Shown here: positions 43,559 to 54,026 of the stretch, one piece after another
How the letters are laid out: each line of letters begins with the position of its first letter
Position numbering within the stretch: the first letter of the stretch is position 1
DNA from: Aminobacter ciceronei
Lineage (GTDB): Bacteria > Pseudomonadota > Alphaproteobacteria > Rhizobiales > Rhizobiaceae
Length of the DNA stretch: 64,000 bases
Direction of reading: 5' to 3'
Assembly (NCBI RefSeq): GCF_014138625.1
Contig: NZ_JACJHY010000023.1
Location: 52,700 to 116,699, forward strand
Position numbers and translations under genes: made by a program
The notes under the pieces: generated by a model
What the model was told of the DNA's origin: nothing
Seen by the model: the letters and a program-made list of their open reading frames with translations, nothing else
Database searches by the model: none

Positions 43559-44245
43559 ATGATATCTACTTGGGGGTGTATCTTGAGATCGATTCTTCTC
43601 GTTTCTTCAATCCTGCTTGCCGCTGCGGGCAACGCGATGGCGGCGGATGCCGCGAGCGTCGAGCCCGGGTTCGACTGGTCGGGCTTCTATGTCGGAGCCC
43701 AGGCCGGCTACGGTTGGGGCGATGTCGACAGCCACAATGTCGGCCGTGAAACCGGGGTTACAGACTGGCGGGATTCGTGGAACGCCAATGGCGGCCTGGG
43801 CGGCATCCATGTCGGCTACAATCATGCGTTCAACCAGCTGGTCGTTGGCGCAGAGGCCGATCTCGAGGTGTCCGGGGCGAAGGGGGCGGTCGAATCCGAT
43901 TACGCCGGGCTGGTGGAGAACCAGATCGAGGTTCAGGGCTCGCTGCGGGCGCGCCTCGGCTATTCGGTCGGTCCGGCGCTGTTTTACGCAACAGGCGGAC
44001 TCGCCGTCGCCCGCATCGAAACCACCTACGATGGCGACGCCGACCGCTGGACGCACACCAAGAGTGGCTGGACCGTCGGCGGCGGCGTGGAGTACGCGCT
44101 GTCGCGCAACTGGACGACCCGGATCGACTATCGCTACACGGATTTCGGCAGCTTCACAGAAAACCCTGCCACCGACAGCGGCTTTAACCACGTCACCGAG
44201 CTCAAGACCCAGGCCGTGCGGTTCGGCGTCAGCTACAAGTTCTGA
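43559..44245 (+). CDS. Outer-membrane beta-barrel protein (Omp25/31-like)
   Basis: The 228-residue protein is an OmpA-like eight-strand barrel of the rhizobial Omp25/31 type. A signal peptide (ILLVSSILLAAAGNAMAAD) precedes FDWSGFYVGAQAGYGWGD, the typical first strand; later GGGVEYALSRNWTTRIDYRY and the last strand VRFGVSYKF ending in Phe, the barrel-assembly signal. In this family the proteins are abundant surface structural proteins. ATG 43559 is used; TTG at 43583, six bases after GGGGG, gives a shorter and still credible signal. Confidence 0.92.
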   Translation: MISTWGCILRSILLVSSILLAAAGNAMAADAASVEPGFDWSGFYVGAQAGYGWGDVDSHNVGRETGVTDWRDSWNANGGLGGIHVGYNHAFNQLVVGAEADLEVSGAKGAVESDYAGLVENQIEVQGSLRARLGYSVGPALFYATGGLAVARIETTYDGDADRWTHTKSGWTVGGGVEYALSRNWTTRIDYRYTDFGSFTENPATDSGFNHVTELKTQAVRFGVSYKF

Positions 44246-44276
44246 TCGAACCCGGTCGTCGGCGGAACGTAGTCGA

Positions 44277-45050
44277 CTACTCCGCCGCGGCCCGTGCCGC
44301 AGTCCGGGCGATCGCATGCGCGCGAACCGCATCGCCAAATGCCTTGAAGATGCGTTGCGAGACGTCGTCGGACTTGACCCAGTATTCGGGGTGCCATTGC
44401 ACGCCGACCGCGAAGGCACGCGAGTCTCGAACCGACACGGCTTCCACTGTGCCGTCAGGCGCTACGGCCTCGACCTGAAGCTTCGATCCCAGGCGCTCGA
44501 CCGCCTGGCGGTGGACCGAGTTGACCAGGATGTCGCCTGGGCCGAACACGCCGGCAAGGCAGCTGCCCGGCTTGATGGTCGCCACCTGGTGGATGGCGAA
44601 GCGTTCGTCCTGGTTGTCGCTGACCGGAGCCCGGTGATCGGCAATGCCTTCGCGCTCCTGGATCTCGGTGGCGAGCGAACCGCCGAGCGCCACGTTGAGC
44701 TCCTGAATGCCGCGGCAGATGGCGAGCAGCGGCACGCCGCGTTCGATCGCCTTGCGGATCAGCGGCATGGTGGTCGAGTCACGGGCGAAGTCGTAGGGGC
44801 CATTCGCTTCGGTCGCTTCCTCGCCATAGAGGCGAGGATCGACGTTTGACTTGGAACCCGTCAGCATGACGCCGTCGACCGACGAGAGCAGCTCATCGAG
44901 GTCGAGGCGGTCGCCGAAATTGGGCACCAGCACGGGCAGCACCCCGGCGCCCGAGATCGCCGCCTCGAGATATTGCTGAGGCGCCGCATGCCAGGTGTAG
45001 TTCTCGAACTGCTTGACGTCTGACGAAACGGCGACGAGCGGCTGGTGCAT
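44277..45050 (-). CDS. Gamma-glutamyl-gamma-aminobutyrate hydrolase-like class I amidotransferase
   Basis: The 257-residue protein belongs to peptidase family C26. The nucleophile Cys is in LLAICRGIQELN near residue 112, and the His-Glu pair in GVQWHPEYW near residue 220. E. coli PuuD of this family hydrolyses gamma-glutamyl-GABA in putrescine breakdown; it is unrelated to the urate oxidase also called PuuD. It is a single gene, convergent with the outer-membrane gene. The PuuA-like ligase at 31.6 kb might supply its substrate, though the genes are far apart. Confidence 0.9.
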   Translation of the reverse strand: MHQPLVAVSSDVKQFENYTWHAAPQQYLEAAISGAGVLPVLVPNFGDRLDLDELLSSVDGVMLTGSKSNVDPRLYGEEATEANGPYDFARDSTTMPLIRKAIERGVPLLAICRGIQELNVALGGSLATEIQEREGIADHRAPVSDNQDERFAIHQVATIKPGSCLAGVFGPGDILVNSVHRQAVERLGSKLQVEAVAPDGTVEAVSVRDSRAFAVGVQWHPEYWVKSDDVSQRIFKAFGDAVRAHAIARTAARAAAE

Positions 45051-46458
<1,408 letters not shown>

Positions 46459-46474
46459 GCTTCCGCCTGTTTAG

Positions 46475-47752
<1,278 letters not shown>

Positions 47753-48083
47753 GCCGAGAAACGCGTCCGTTGCGCCGAGCTGACGGCAAATGAGAGTTTG
47801 CCGCCAGCAGCCGTCCGAAACCCGGGACCTTGCACGCCCCGGGGCTTTTCCGTTGCGTTCAGGACGCCGGTGACGACCGGAGATCGTGCGCCCCTTGAAG
47901 GGTTGTCTTAGACCCGTCGGTCGCGCGGCTAGTGCCATCGCGGTCCGGCCGTGTGTCCTCTCGCGATGCGGTGGGCAGGCTTCCACAGAGAGGGAAGTGA
48001 CCGAACGTACCGAACCGGCCATTTTTCGGCGACCTCATGGCTTCCGTTCTTGGTTCATAGGCAACTCAAACCGGAGGCGGCCG
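47753..48083. other. Intergenic region with hairpins after second TRAP gene
   Basis: This 331-base gap has two hairpins that may end the TRAP transcript: GGCAAA-TGAGAG-TTTGCC (47785-47802), and a CCCGGG pair at 47821-47826 and 47838-47843 followed by GGCTTTTC. The rest is probably the old promoter region of the sigma-factor pseudogene; GGAGG lies six bases before its former ATG at 48084. No other gene was seen. Confidence 0.5.
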
Positions 48084-49092
48084 ATGTCCGCCCTGATCGC
48101 CCGTCTGGGCAGCTTCCCGCTCGCCGAGGAAGCCTTTCAGGATGCGTTGGTGTCGGCGGTTTCGCACTGGAGCCGCAACGGCGTGCCCGCATTCGCCGCA
48201 AGGCTGGCGGCTCCAGGCCGCCTATCGCAAGGTGGTCGACCGCATCAGGCAGAACAGGTCGGAAGCGCGCCAGGTCGATGACGTCAAGCCGCTGGTCCGC
48301 GGCGAGGCCGCCGAGGATCCCGACGTAACCTCGACGAACGCCTGCGTCTGATCTTCACCTGCTGCCATCCTGCGTCGGAAACCAAATCGCAGGTCGCACC
48401 CACGCCGCGGACCAGCGGCGGCCTTTCGACGACGGAGATCGCGCGTCATTCTCGACGCCGAGACGAGCAGGGACAAAGGCCGTCGCGCGGCCGGGGCCTG
48501 ACGAATGGGCAACACGGTTGCAGTCAGTGCTTGCCATCATCTACCACATCTACACTTCAGGCTATGCCGTCGGCCCGGCCAACGGAGGCCATGCCCGTGT
48601 CGATGCCAACGGGGTGACGGTCGCGCTGGCCGACCAGGACCGGACCAAATGCAACCGGTCACAGATCGACGAAGGTCTCGGGTTGATCGAGATGGCGATG
48701 CAGCGCCGCGCACTCGGCCCGTACCAGATCAAGGCGGCGATTGCCGCCTGCCACGTGCAGGGAGAGGTCTCCCACTGGCCGCAGATCGTGCTGCTCTATG
48801 ACAGCCTGCTGCGGCTCGAGCCGACCGCTGTCGCGCGCCTCAGGCGGCGGTCGCGCTGTCGGAAGCGGGATGGCCGGAGGCCACATCGCGCTCGCTCGAT
48901 ACGCTCGCGGCCGAACTCAAGGACTACCAGTCCTATCATGCGGCGCGCGCCGAGCTTCTGTCGCGGACGGGGCATCTCAGCGAAGCCGCGGTAGCCTATG
49001 CGGTCGGCATCGACCTTGCCGGTTCAGAAGCCGACGCCGCCTTCCTGCGGCGACGGGGCGGGCTTCTGGTTACGCAAGCCGGGTCGGCCTAG
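48084..49092 (+). pseudogene. Broken ECF sigma factor (ECF42/SigJ-like, TPR tail)
   Basis: The pieces lie in order across several frames. MSALIARLGSFPLAEEAFQD and LVSAVSHWSRNGVP (from 48084) are followed, after a shift, by LQAAYRKVVDRIRQNR (region 2), then DERLRLIFTCCHPAS (from about 48330) and GGLSTTEIARH. A gap removes part of region 4, then LQSVLAIIYHIYTSGYAV, LADQDRTKCNRSQIDEGLGL (for the family's DRSRWD motif), AMQRRALGPYQIKAAIAA and the TPR-like C-terminus to a stop at 49092. Frameshifts and the deletion rule out a working sigma factor. The start codon and GGAGG site remain. Confidence 0.85.
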
Positions 49093-49109
49093 CCTGCCGG
49101 AGGGGCAAG

Positions 49110-49135
49110 AAAAAGGCGCCTTTCGGCACCTTTTT
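49110..49135. terminator. Bidirectional rho-independent terminator
   Basis: AAAAAGGCGCC (49110-49120), loop TTTC, GGCACCTTTTT (49125-49135): an 11-bp stem with one mismatch and A/T-runs on both sides, so it works on both strands. It lies 13 bases past the dctM stop (minus strand) and 18 bases past the pseudogene end (plus strand). Confidence 0.85.
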
Positions 49136-49147
49136 GCTGCTTGAGGA

Positions 49148-50914
49148 TCAGTTGAAGCTCGGTGGCTTCGTCAGATCGTTTGCCGGAGCCGCCGGTTGAA
49201 CCGGGGCGGTGCCCGGTTGCGCCGGCGCTGTCCCTGGCTGGGCGGGGGCAGGCGCGCCGAGCGGAGGCAGGCCGAGGCCGCCGCCCAATCCACCGCCGAG
49301 CCCCGGCATTTCGGGCATCTTGATCTCAATCGTCGACGGATCGACCTGCTTGCCCTTGTAATGCATGACCATCTGCGGGAAGGCGATGGTCAGTCCGATC
49401 ATGATGATCTGGATGCAGACGAAGGGGACGGCGCCCCAGTAGATCTGGCCCGTCGTCACCGGTTGGATGTTCTTTCCGGTGATACGGTCGAGATAAGGCA
49501 CGCGCGCCGCCACCGAACGCAGGTAAAACAGCGCGAAGCCAAACGGCGGATGCATGAAGCTGGTCTGCATGTTGACGCCGAGCAGCACACCGAACCAGAT
49601 CAGGTCGATGCCGAGCTTGTCGGCGGCGGGCGCCAGCAACGGCACGATGATGAAGGCCAGCTCGAAGAAGTCGAGGAAGAAGGCCAGCAGGAATACCAGT
49701 ACGTTGACGGCGATCAGGAAGCCGACTTCGCCGCCGGGCAGCGACACCAAGAGGTGTTCGACCCAGAGATGGCCGTTGACGCCATAGAAGGTCAGCGAGA
49801 AGACGCGGGCGCCGATCAGGATGAACAGCACGAAGGACGATAGCCGGGTCGTCGATGCCAGCGCTTGGCGGACGACGTCGAACGACAGCCGACCCTTTGC
49901 CGCGGCCATGATCAGCGCGCCGACCGCACCCATCGCACCGCCTTCGGTTGGCGTCGCAATGCCGAGGAAGATGGTGCCGAGCACGAGGAATATCAGCGCC
50001 AGAGGCGGGATCAGCACGATGATCACCTGCTGCGCCAGCCGCGACATCAGGTTGAACTTGAGGCCGCGGTCGAGGATGGCCGCGATGTAGATGACGACGA
50101 CACCGACGCAGGCGCCGAGGATGTCGGCGTTGGCGCCATGTGTTGGCGACAGATAGACATGTGCTGCATAGGCGATCGCCACTGCCAGCACCAATGCCGC
50201 AAACAGCGAGGTCACGCCGTGGCCAAGCGTACGGGCATCGAGCGGCAGCGCCGGCATCGACTTCGGCCGGATGATCGACATCAAGAGGATGTAGCCCATG
50301 TACATGCTGGTCAGCACCAGGCCGGGGATGAGCGCGCCCTTGTACATGTCGCCCACCGAGCGACCGAGCTGGTCGGCGAGCACGATGAGCACGAGCGAGG
50401 GCGGGATGATCTGCGCCAACGTGCCTGACGCGGCGATGACGCCGGAGGCAACACGCCGGTCATAGCCGTAGCGCAGCATGATCGGCAGAGATATCAGGCC
50501 CATGGCGATGACCGAGGCGGCCACCACGCCGGTGGTCGCTGCCAGAAGCGCGCCGACGAAGATGACGGCATAGGCCAGGCCGCCGCGGATCGGTCCGAAC
50601 AACTGACCAATGGTGTCGAGCAGGTCTTCGGCCATGCCTGATCGCTCAAGCACGATGCCCATGAAGGTGAAGAAGGGGATCGCCAGGAGCGTCTCGTTCG
50701 ACATGACCCCCCAGAAGCGTTCGGGCAGGGCGTAGAGCAATGGCCAGGACAAGTTGATCGAGCCATTCGAGTAGGGCGCGAGTTCGACGCCGATGAAGAA
50801 GAACAGCAAGCCGTTGGCGGCGAGCGAAAATGCGACCGGGTAGCCAAGCAGCATGAACACGATCAACGAGAAGAACATGATCGGCGCCATGTTCTGGGCG
50901 ATGAACTCGATCAT
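49148..50914 (-). CDS. dctM: TRAP transporter large permease
   Basis: The 588-residue protein is the DctM membrane subunit with about 12-14 membrane spans from residue 10 to about 530 (LIVFMLLGYPVAFSLAANGL; VASVIAMGLISLPIMLRYGY; VLLGVNMQTSFMHPPFGFAL). It exchanges solute for Na+ or H+ across the inner membrane. It is longer than the usual 430 residues because of added inner segments, typical of the TakM branch, and a cytoplasmic tail rich in Gly, Pro, Ala and Gln with APAQPGT repeated. ATG 50914 overlaps the dctQ stop. The two TakP-like proteins encoded nearby are its likely partners. Confidence 0.93.
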   Translation of the reverse strand: MIEFIAQNMAPIMFFSLIVFMLLGYPVAFSLAANGLLFFFIGVELAPYSNGSINLSWPLLYALPERFWGVMSNETLLAIPFFTFMGIVLERSGMAEDLLDTIGQLFGPIRGGLAYAVIFVGALLAATTGVVAASVIAMGLISLPIMLRYGYDRRVASGVIAASGTLAQIIPPSLVLIVLADQLGRSVGDMYKGALIPGLVLTSMYMGYILLMSIIRPKSMPALPLDARTLGHGVTSLFAALVLAVAIAYAAHVYLSPTHGANADILGACVGVVVIYIAAILDRGLKFNLMSRLAQQVIIVLIPPLALIFLVLGTIFLGIATPTEGGAMGAVGALIMAAAKGRLSFDVVRQALASTTRLSSFVLFILIGARVFSLTFYGVNGHLWVEHLLVSLPGGEVGFLIAVNVLVFLLAFFLDFFELAFIIVPLLAPAADKLGIDLIWFGVLLGVNMQTSFMHPPFGFALFYLRSVAARVPYLDRITGKNIQPVTTGQIYWGAVPFVCIQIIMIGLTIAFPQMVMHYKGKQVDPSTIEIKMPEMPGLGGGLGGGLGLPPLGAPAPAQPGTAPAQPGTAPVQPAAPANDLTKPPSFN

Positions 50915-51495
50915 GAGCGTACCTCGTCGGCCAGCGCCTTGCCTTCGAGTTCAGCCTGCTCGTGCGCGGAGATGAACGGCGTCGGATCCTCCATGTCGCC
51001 GCGCATGATGGCGATCTTCTTGATGATCTCGGAAATGCCCTGGAGGCCGAGCTGGATGAAGCCCATCAGCAGCAGCGCCTTTGCCGGCCACAGGATCAGG
51101 CCGCCGGCGCTCGACGACATCTCGCCGGAACGGAACGACAGGCTGACATAGGGGATGAAGTAGAAGATCATCAGGATGACGAAGGGCATCAGGAACAGCA
51201 TATGGCCAAGCAGGTCGATCCAATGCTGCACCCGGCGCGAGAACATGCCGTAGACGATGTCGATGCGGATGTGCTCGTTCTGCTTCAGCGTGTAGGCGGC
51301 TGCCAGCATGAAGGCGGCACCGAACAGGTACCACTGCAGTTCTAGCCAGGCGTTGGACGACATGTTGAATGCCTTGCGGATCACCGCATTGCCTGCGCTG
51401 ACGAGGATGGCGAGCAGGATCGCCCACGCCACCGTCTTGCCGATCGCTTCGTTGATACGGTCAATGGCTCTGGATAGAGCGAGAAGCCCTGCCAT
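50911..51495 (-). CDS. dctQ: TRAP transporter small permease
   Basis: The 194-residue protein has four membrane segments in DctQ order (KTVAWAILLAILVSAGNAVI; LQWYLFGAAFMLAAAYTLKQ; ending in the fourth near GLILWPAKALLLMGFIQL). EHIRIDIVYGMFSRR between segments two and three is typical. It anchors the binding protein-permease complex with DctM. The stop overlaps the dctM start by four bases. Codons after segment four give a charged cytoplasmic tail. Confidence 0.92.
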   Translation of the reverse strand: MAGLLALSRAIDRINEAIGKTVAWAILLAILVSAGNAVIRKAFNMSSNAWLELQWYLFGAAFMLAAAYTLKQNEHIRIDIVYGMFSRRVQHWIDLLGHMLFLMPFVILMIFYFIPYVSLSFRSGEMSSSAGGLILWPAKALLLMGFIQLGLQGISEIIKKIAIMRGDMEDPTPFISAHEQAELEGKALADEVRS

Positions 51496-51695
51496 GCATT
51501 CCTCCCAGGTTGTGTGGGGCAGCCGTTGTTCCCCGACGTTCTTTTTTCGGCACTCCCGATGCCATGGGTATGCCGGTCATGGGGCCGGCGTCAACATAAC
51601 GAGCGGTACTCGTCAATTGCTGCGAAGGTGGCAAAACGAGGAAAAGGCCCACAGGCCGCGCGGCATGCGACCAAAGTCGAAGACGATTTTCGCGG

Positions 51696-52604
51696 TCAGG
51701 CAGCCGGGCTTGGCGCGTCCTTGCGGTCGCCGGTCAACACCAGCATCGCCGCGAGCAGGCCATACATCCAGGCGTCGCGCCATTCGATCGGGAAATAGCC
51801 GGCCCATAGCGACTCGGCGATGCCGAAGGCGGCAGCACCGAGTGCTGCCTTTCCCGGTGCGTAGTAGCCGCCGACCGCGGTGATGAACAGGATCTTCAGG
51901 CCGTAGACCAGGCCGGCGCCGAAGCCGAGATTGCCGTAGTAAAGTGCTGCCAGCACACCTGCCAGGCCGGCGCATATGCCGCCGAACAGCAAGGCGCGGT
52001 GAAACACCCTTGTAGTGTCGATGCCGCAGAGTTTTGCGGCGAAAGGATCGTCGGCGACGGCCCGCCAGTTCCGGCCGAAACTTGAGTGCGACAGCTTGGC
52101 GGCGCCCCCGATGATGACGGTTGCTGCCGTCGCCGTATTGATCAGCTGGATCACTGTCATCGTCGCGACGAAATTGCCGCCAGAGGCAAAGACCACCGGC
52201 GTCGCCAGCATCGGCGGCAGCCAGTAGTCGTGTGTGTCGGCGGCAATGCGGCTGAGTTCCATCAAGGCGATCATCACGCCGAGCGTGGCGGCGACGATCG
52301 CGTTGGGCGAACGGCCGGCGAGCGGGGCGAAGACCGAGTGCGACAGCACACGGCTCACCAGCGTGGCGTAGGCGAGCGCCACGACAATGCCGAAGGCGAT
52401 TGTCGAAGGCAGCGTCAGCCACAACGCCTGGTAGCCGTAGACGGCGGCCAGGATCATCGTCTGGCCCGAGAAGGCGAAGATGCCGCCATAAGCGAGATTG
52501 GTACGCTGGAGCAGGCCGTTGCCCAGCGCATAACCGAAGGCCAGCAGGCCGTAGATCGCGGCCGAATGCACGCCGTTGAGAAGCTGTTGCAGGAAATAGA
52601 GCAT
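51696..52604 (-). CDS. Branched-chain amino acid-type ABC permease (LivH family), orphan
   Basis: The 302-residue protein has the LivH layout: LQQLLNGVHSAAIYGLLAFGYAL at the start (given here as its LNGVHSAAIYGLLAFGYAL core), about eight membrane spans, and the coupling segment FGRNWRAVADDPFAAKLCGI. Start ATG 52604 is chosen for the canonical MLYFLQQLLNG beginning. No LivM, ATPase or binding protein gene is beside it; a binding protein of similar class is at 60.9 kb. It may work with unlinked subunits or be a remnant that is still intact. Confidence 0.85.
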   Translation of the reverse strand: MLYFLQQLLNGVHSAAIYGLLAFGYALGNGLLQRTNLAYGGIFAFSGQTMILAAVYGYQALWLTLPSTIAFGIVVALAYATLVSRVLSHSVFAPLAGRSPNAIVAATLGVMIALMELSRIAADTHDYWLPPMLATPVVFASGGNFVATMTVIQLINTATAATVIIGGAAKLSHSSFGRNWRAVADDPFAAKLCGIDTTRVFHRALLFGGICAGLAGVLAALYYGNLGFGAGLVYGLKILFITAVGGYYAPGKAALGAAAFGIAESLWAGYFPIEWRDAWMYGLLAAMLVLTGDRKDAPSPAA

Positions 52605-52697
52605 GCGTTGTCCGGCGGCGCAGGGAGCTGTCCCGTGGCGCAAGATTGCGCTCGTGATTCTAACTTGTCAAATTGCGTTTACCAGTTAGATTTGGGC

Positions 52698-53294
52698 ATG
52701 GCAGTTTCCTGGACCCGGCATCGTTTCTCCGGCGGCGTGCTTGCGCTCGACACCGCCAACACGGTGGTGCTGCGCGGCGACGCGGAGCGCAGCTTCGACC
52801 GTTTCGACGACCCCTCGGAGATCGCCCGCTTCGCCGCGGCCGCCAGTGTCTTGCGCGCCGACGAGCTCAAGGGCAGGGTGCTTGCCGCCCCCGACCCACA
52901 GGCGATTGCCGGCAAGGTGATTTCCATTCGTGAAACAACCGACCGCCTGATGCGCCGCAGTGTTGTCGATGGCGCTCTGGCCACGGCAGACATGCCCGGT
53001 TTCCTCAACGCCTGCGCCAACGGACTCACTGGGGCGCGCGAAAGCCTGAGCGCCGATGCGCCCTTCGGTGCTGCGCCGGAACCGCTGGCCTTCGAGGCAG
53101 CACTCGCCGTATCGGCGTTGTCGCTGTTGTCTGCCGGCACCATGTCCCGGCTCCGGATCTGCCCCAACTGCAACTGGCTGTTCGTCGACCGCAGCCGCAA
53201 CGGCAGCCGGCTCTGGTGCGACATGGCCGTCTGCGGCAACCGCCAGAAGGCGCGGCGCCATTACAGCAGGCGCAAGGAGGTGCAGAATGCCTGA
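52698..53294 (+). CDS. ABATE/CGNR zinc-finger protein, putative regulator
   Basis: The 198-residue protein has an N-terminal helical domain of the ABATE type (GGVLALDTANTVVLRG) and a C-terminal CGNR zinc finger: RICPNCNWLFVDRSRNGSR, then WCDMAVCGNRQKARRHYSRR, with four Cys and the namesake CGNR. The family is thought to bind DNA as stress or antibiotic-related regulators. It is divergent from the LivH-type permease, 93 bases away, and may control it. The stop overlaps the next gene's ATG by eight bases. Confidence 0.88.
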   Translation: MAVSWTRHRFSGGVLALDTANTVVLRGDAERSFDRFDDPSEIARFAAAASVLRADELKGRVLAAPDPQAIAGKVISIRETTDRLMRRSVVDGALATADMPGFLNACANGLTGARESLSADAPFGAAPEPLAFEAALAVSALSLLSAGTMSRLRICPNCNWLFVDRSRNGSRLWCDMAVCGNRQKARRHYSRRKEVQNA

Positions 53295-53820
53295 AGGTGG
53301 ATTCTTGCGTGCTACCTTTGCCCTTTCGGCGCTTGTGTCGCTGGCATTGGCTGGCTGCCGCGAAAGCGGCGGCGAGGGGGAACATTTCGAGCTGTCCGGC
53401 CGGCTGTTCGTATTCAACTACCGGGTCGCGACAGTGCAATATCTGGTGACGCTTAAGCCGCTCAAGCCGGTCGGCGAGGGCGAGGTCGCAATCACGACAT
53501 TCGAAAACCCCGCGGGCGGCGCGGCCATCGTCGTGCGCCAGAAGATATGGCCGCTCAACGACAAGGTCACGATCAACAGCCCGCCCCTCGAATGCGTGGT
53601 CAAGGACAGGCCCTACAAGGTGTCGATCCGCATCGAGAATGCCAAGGGCGAACTGATGCAGGCGCTGGAGACGACCATGGCCTCGTCGCAGGACCAGTCG
53701 GTGCTGCCCGACAAGCCGCTGGTCGTCGGCCCGTTCTACGATCCCAATCCGGAACTTGAGGGGCATCCCGACGGTCACCTGCCCGGAGGCCGCGGCGTGA
53801 CCTGTCCTCCCGCGGCCTGA
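53287..53820 (+). CDS. Small putative lipoprotein of unknown function
   Basis: The 177-residue protein has a signal ending in the lipobox LALAGC near residue 23, so it should be lipidated at Cys. The mature part has beta-type segments (FVFNYRVATVQYLVTLKPL; YKVSIRIENAKGELMQALE) and a Pro/Gly-rich end with a second Cys (GRGVTCPPAA). I do not recognise the family. It overlaps the CGNR gene (ATGCCTGA), implying coupled translation. Confidence 0.75.
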   Translation: MPEGGFLRATFALSALVSLALAGCRESGGEGEHFELSGRLFVFNYRVATVQYLVTLKPLKPVGEGEVAITTFENPAGGAAIVVRQKIWPLNDKVTINSPPLECVVKDRPYKVSIRIENAKGELMQALETTMASSQDQSVLPDKPLVVGPFYDPNPELEGHPDGHLPGGRGVTCPPAA

Positions 53821-54026
53821 GCTTCGCTCCGACGGAAATTTTCATTCGCCTGGACGGCTTCCGCTTGCGTATTCGTGCGCGGTCGACGCCGATCGGCACC
53901 TTCGATTGTTCTTTTTCCCAGGCAAAGAATTTCGTTTGACGCGACAGCCGCGCCCGGAAAAGCTATCGCTAAGCTACCCAAGGTCAGCCGCCCGAATCGA
54001 GGGTGGTTGGGGCACAGGAAATGCTG
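53821..54026. other. Upstream region of indolepyruvate oxidoreductase gene
   Basis: This 206-base gap should hold the promoter for the large oxidoreductase gene. An A/T-rich TTCGATTGTTCTTTTTCCC lies at about 53902. AGGA lies seven bases before ATG 54027. No dyad or conserved regulator site was recognised. Confidence 0.4.

Noticed and set aside
47886..48281. Intact 131-codon gene at the start of the sigma-factor remnant
   Set aside because: Only the stretch after 48084 matches the sigma family, and it leaves frame after about 40 residues; the upstream part is not coding.
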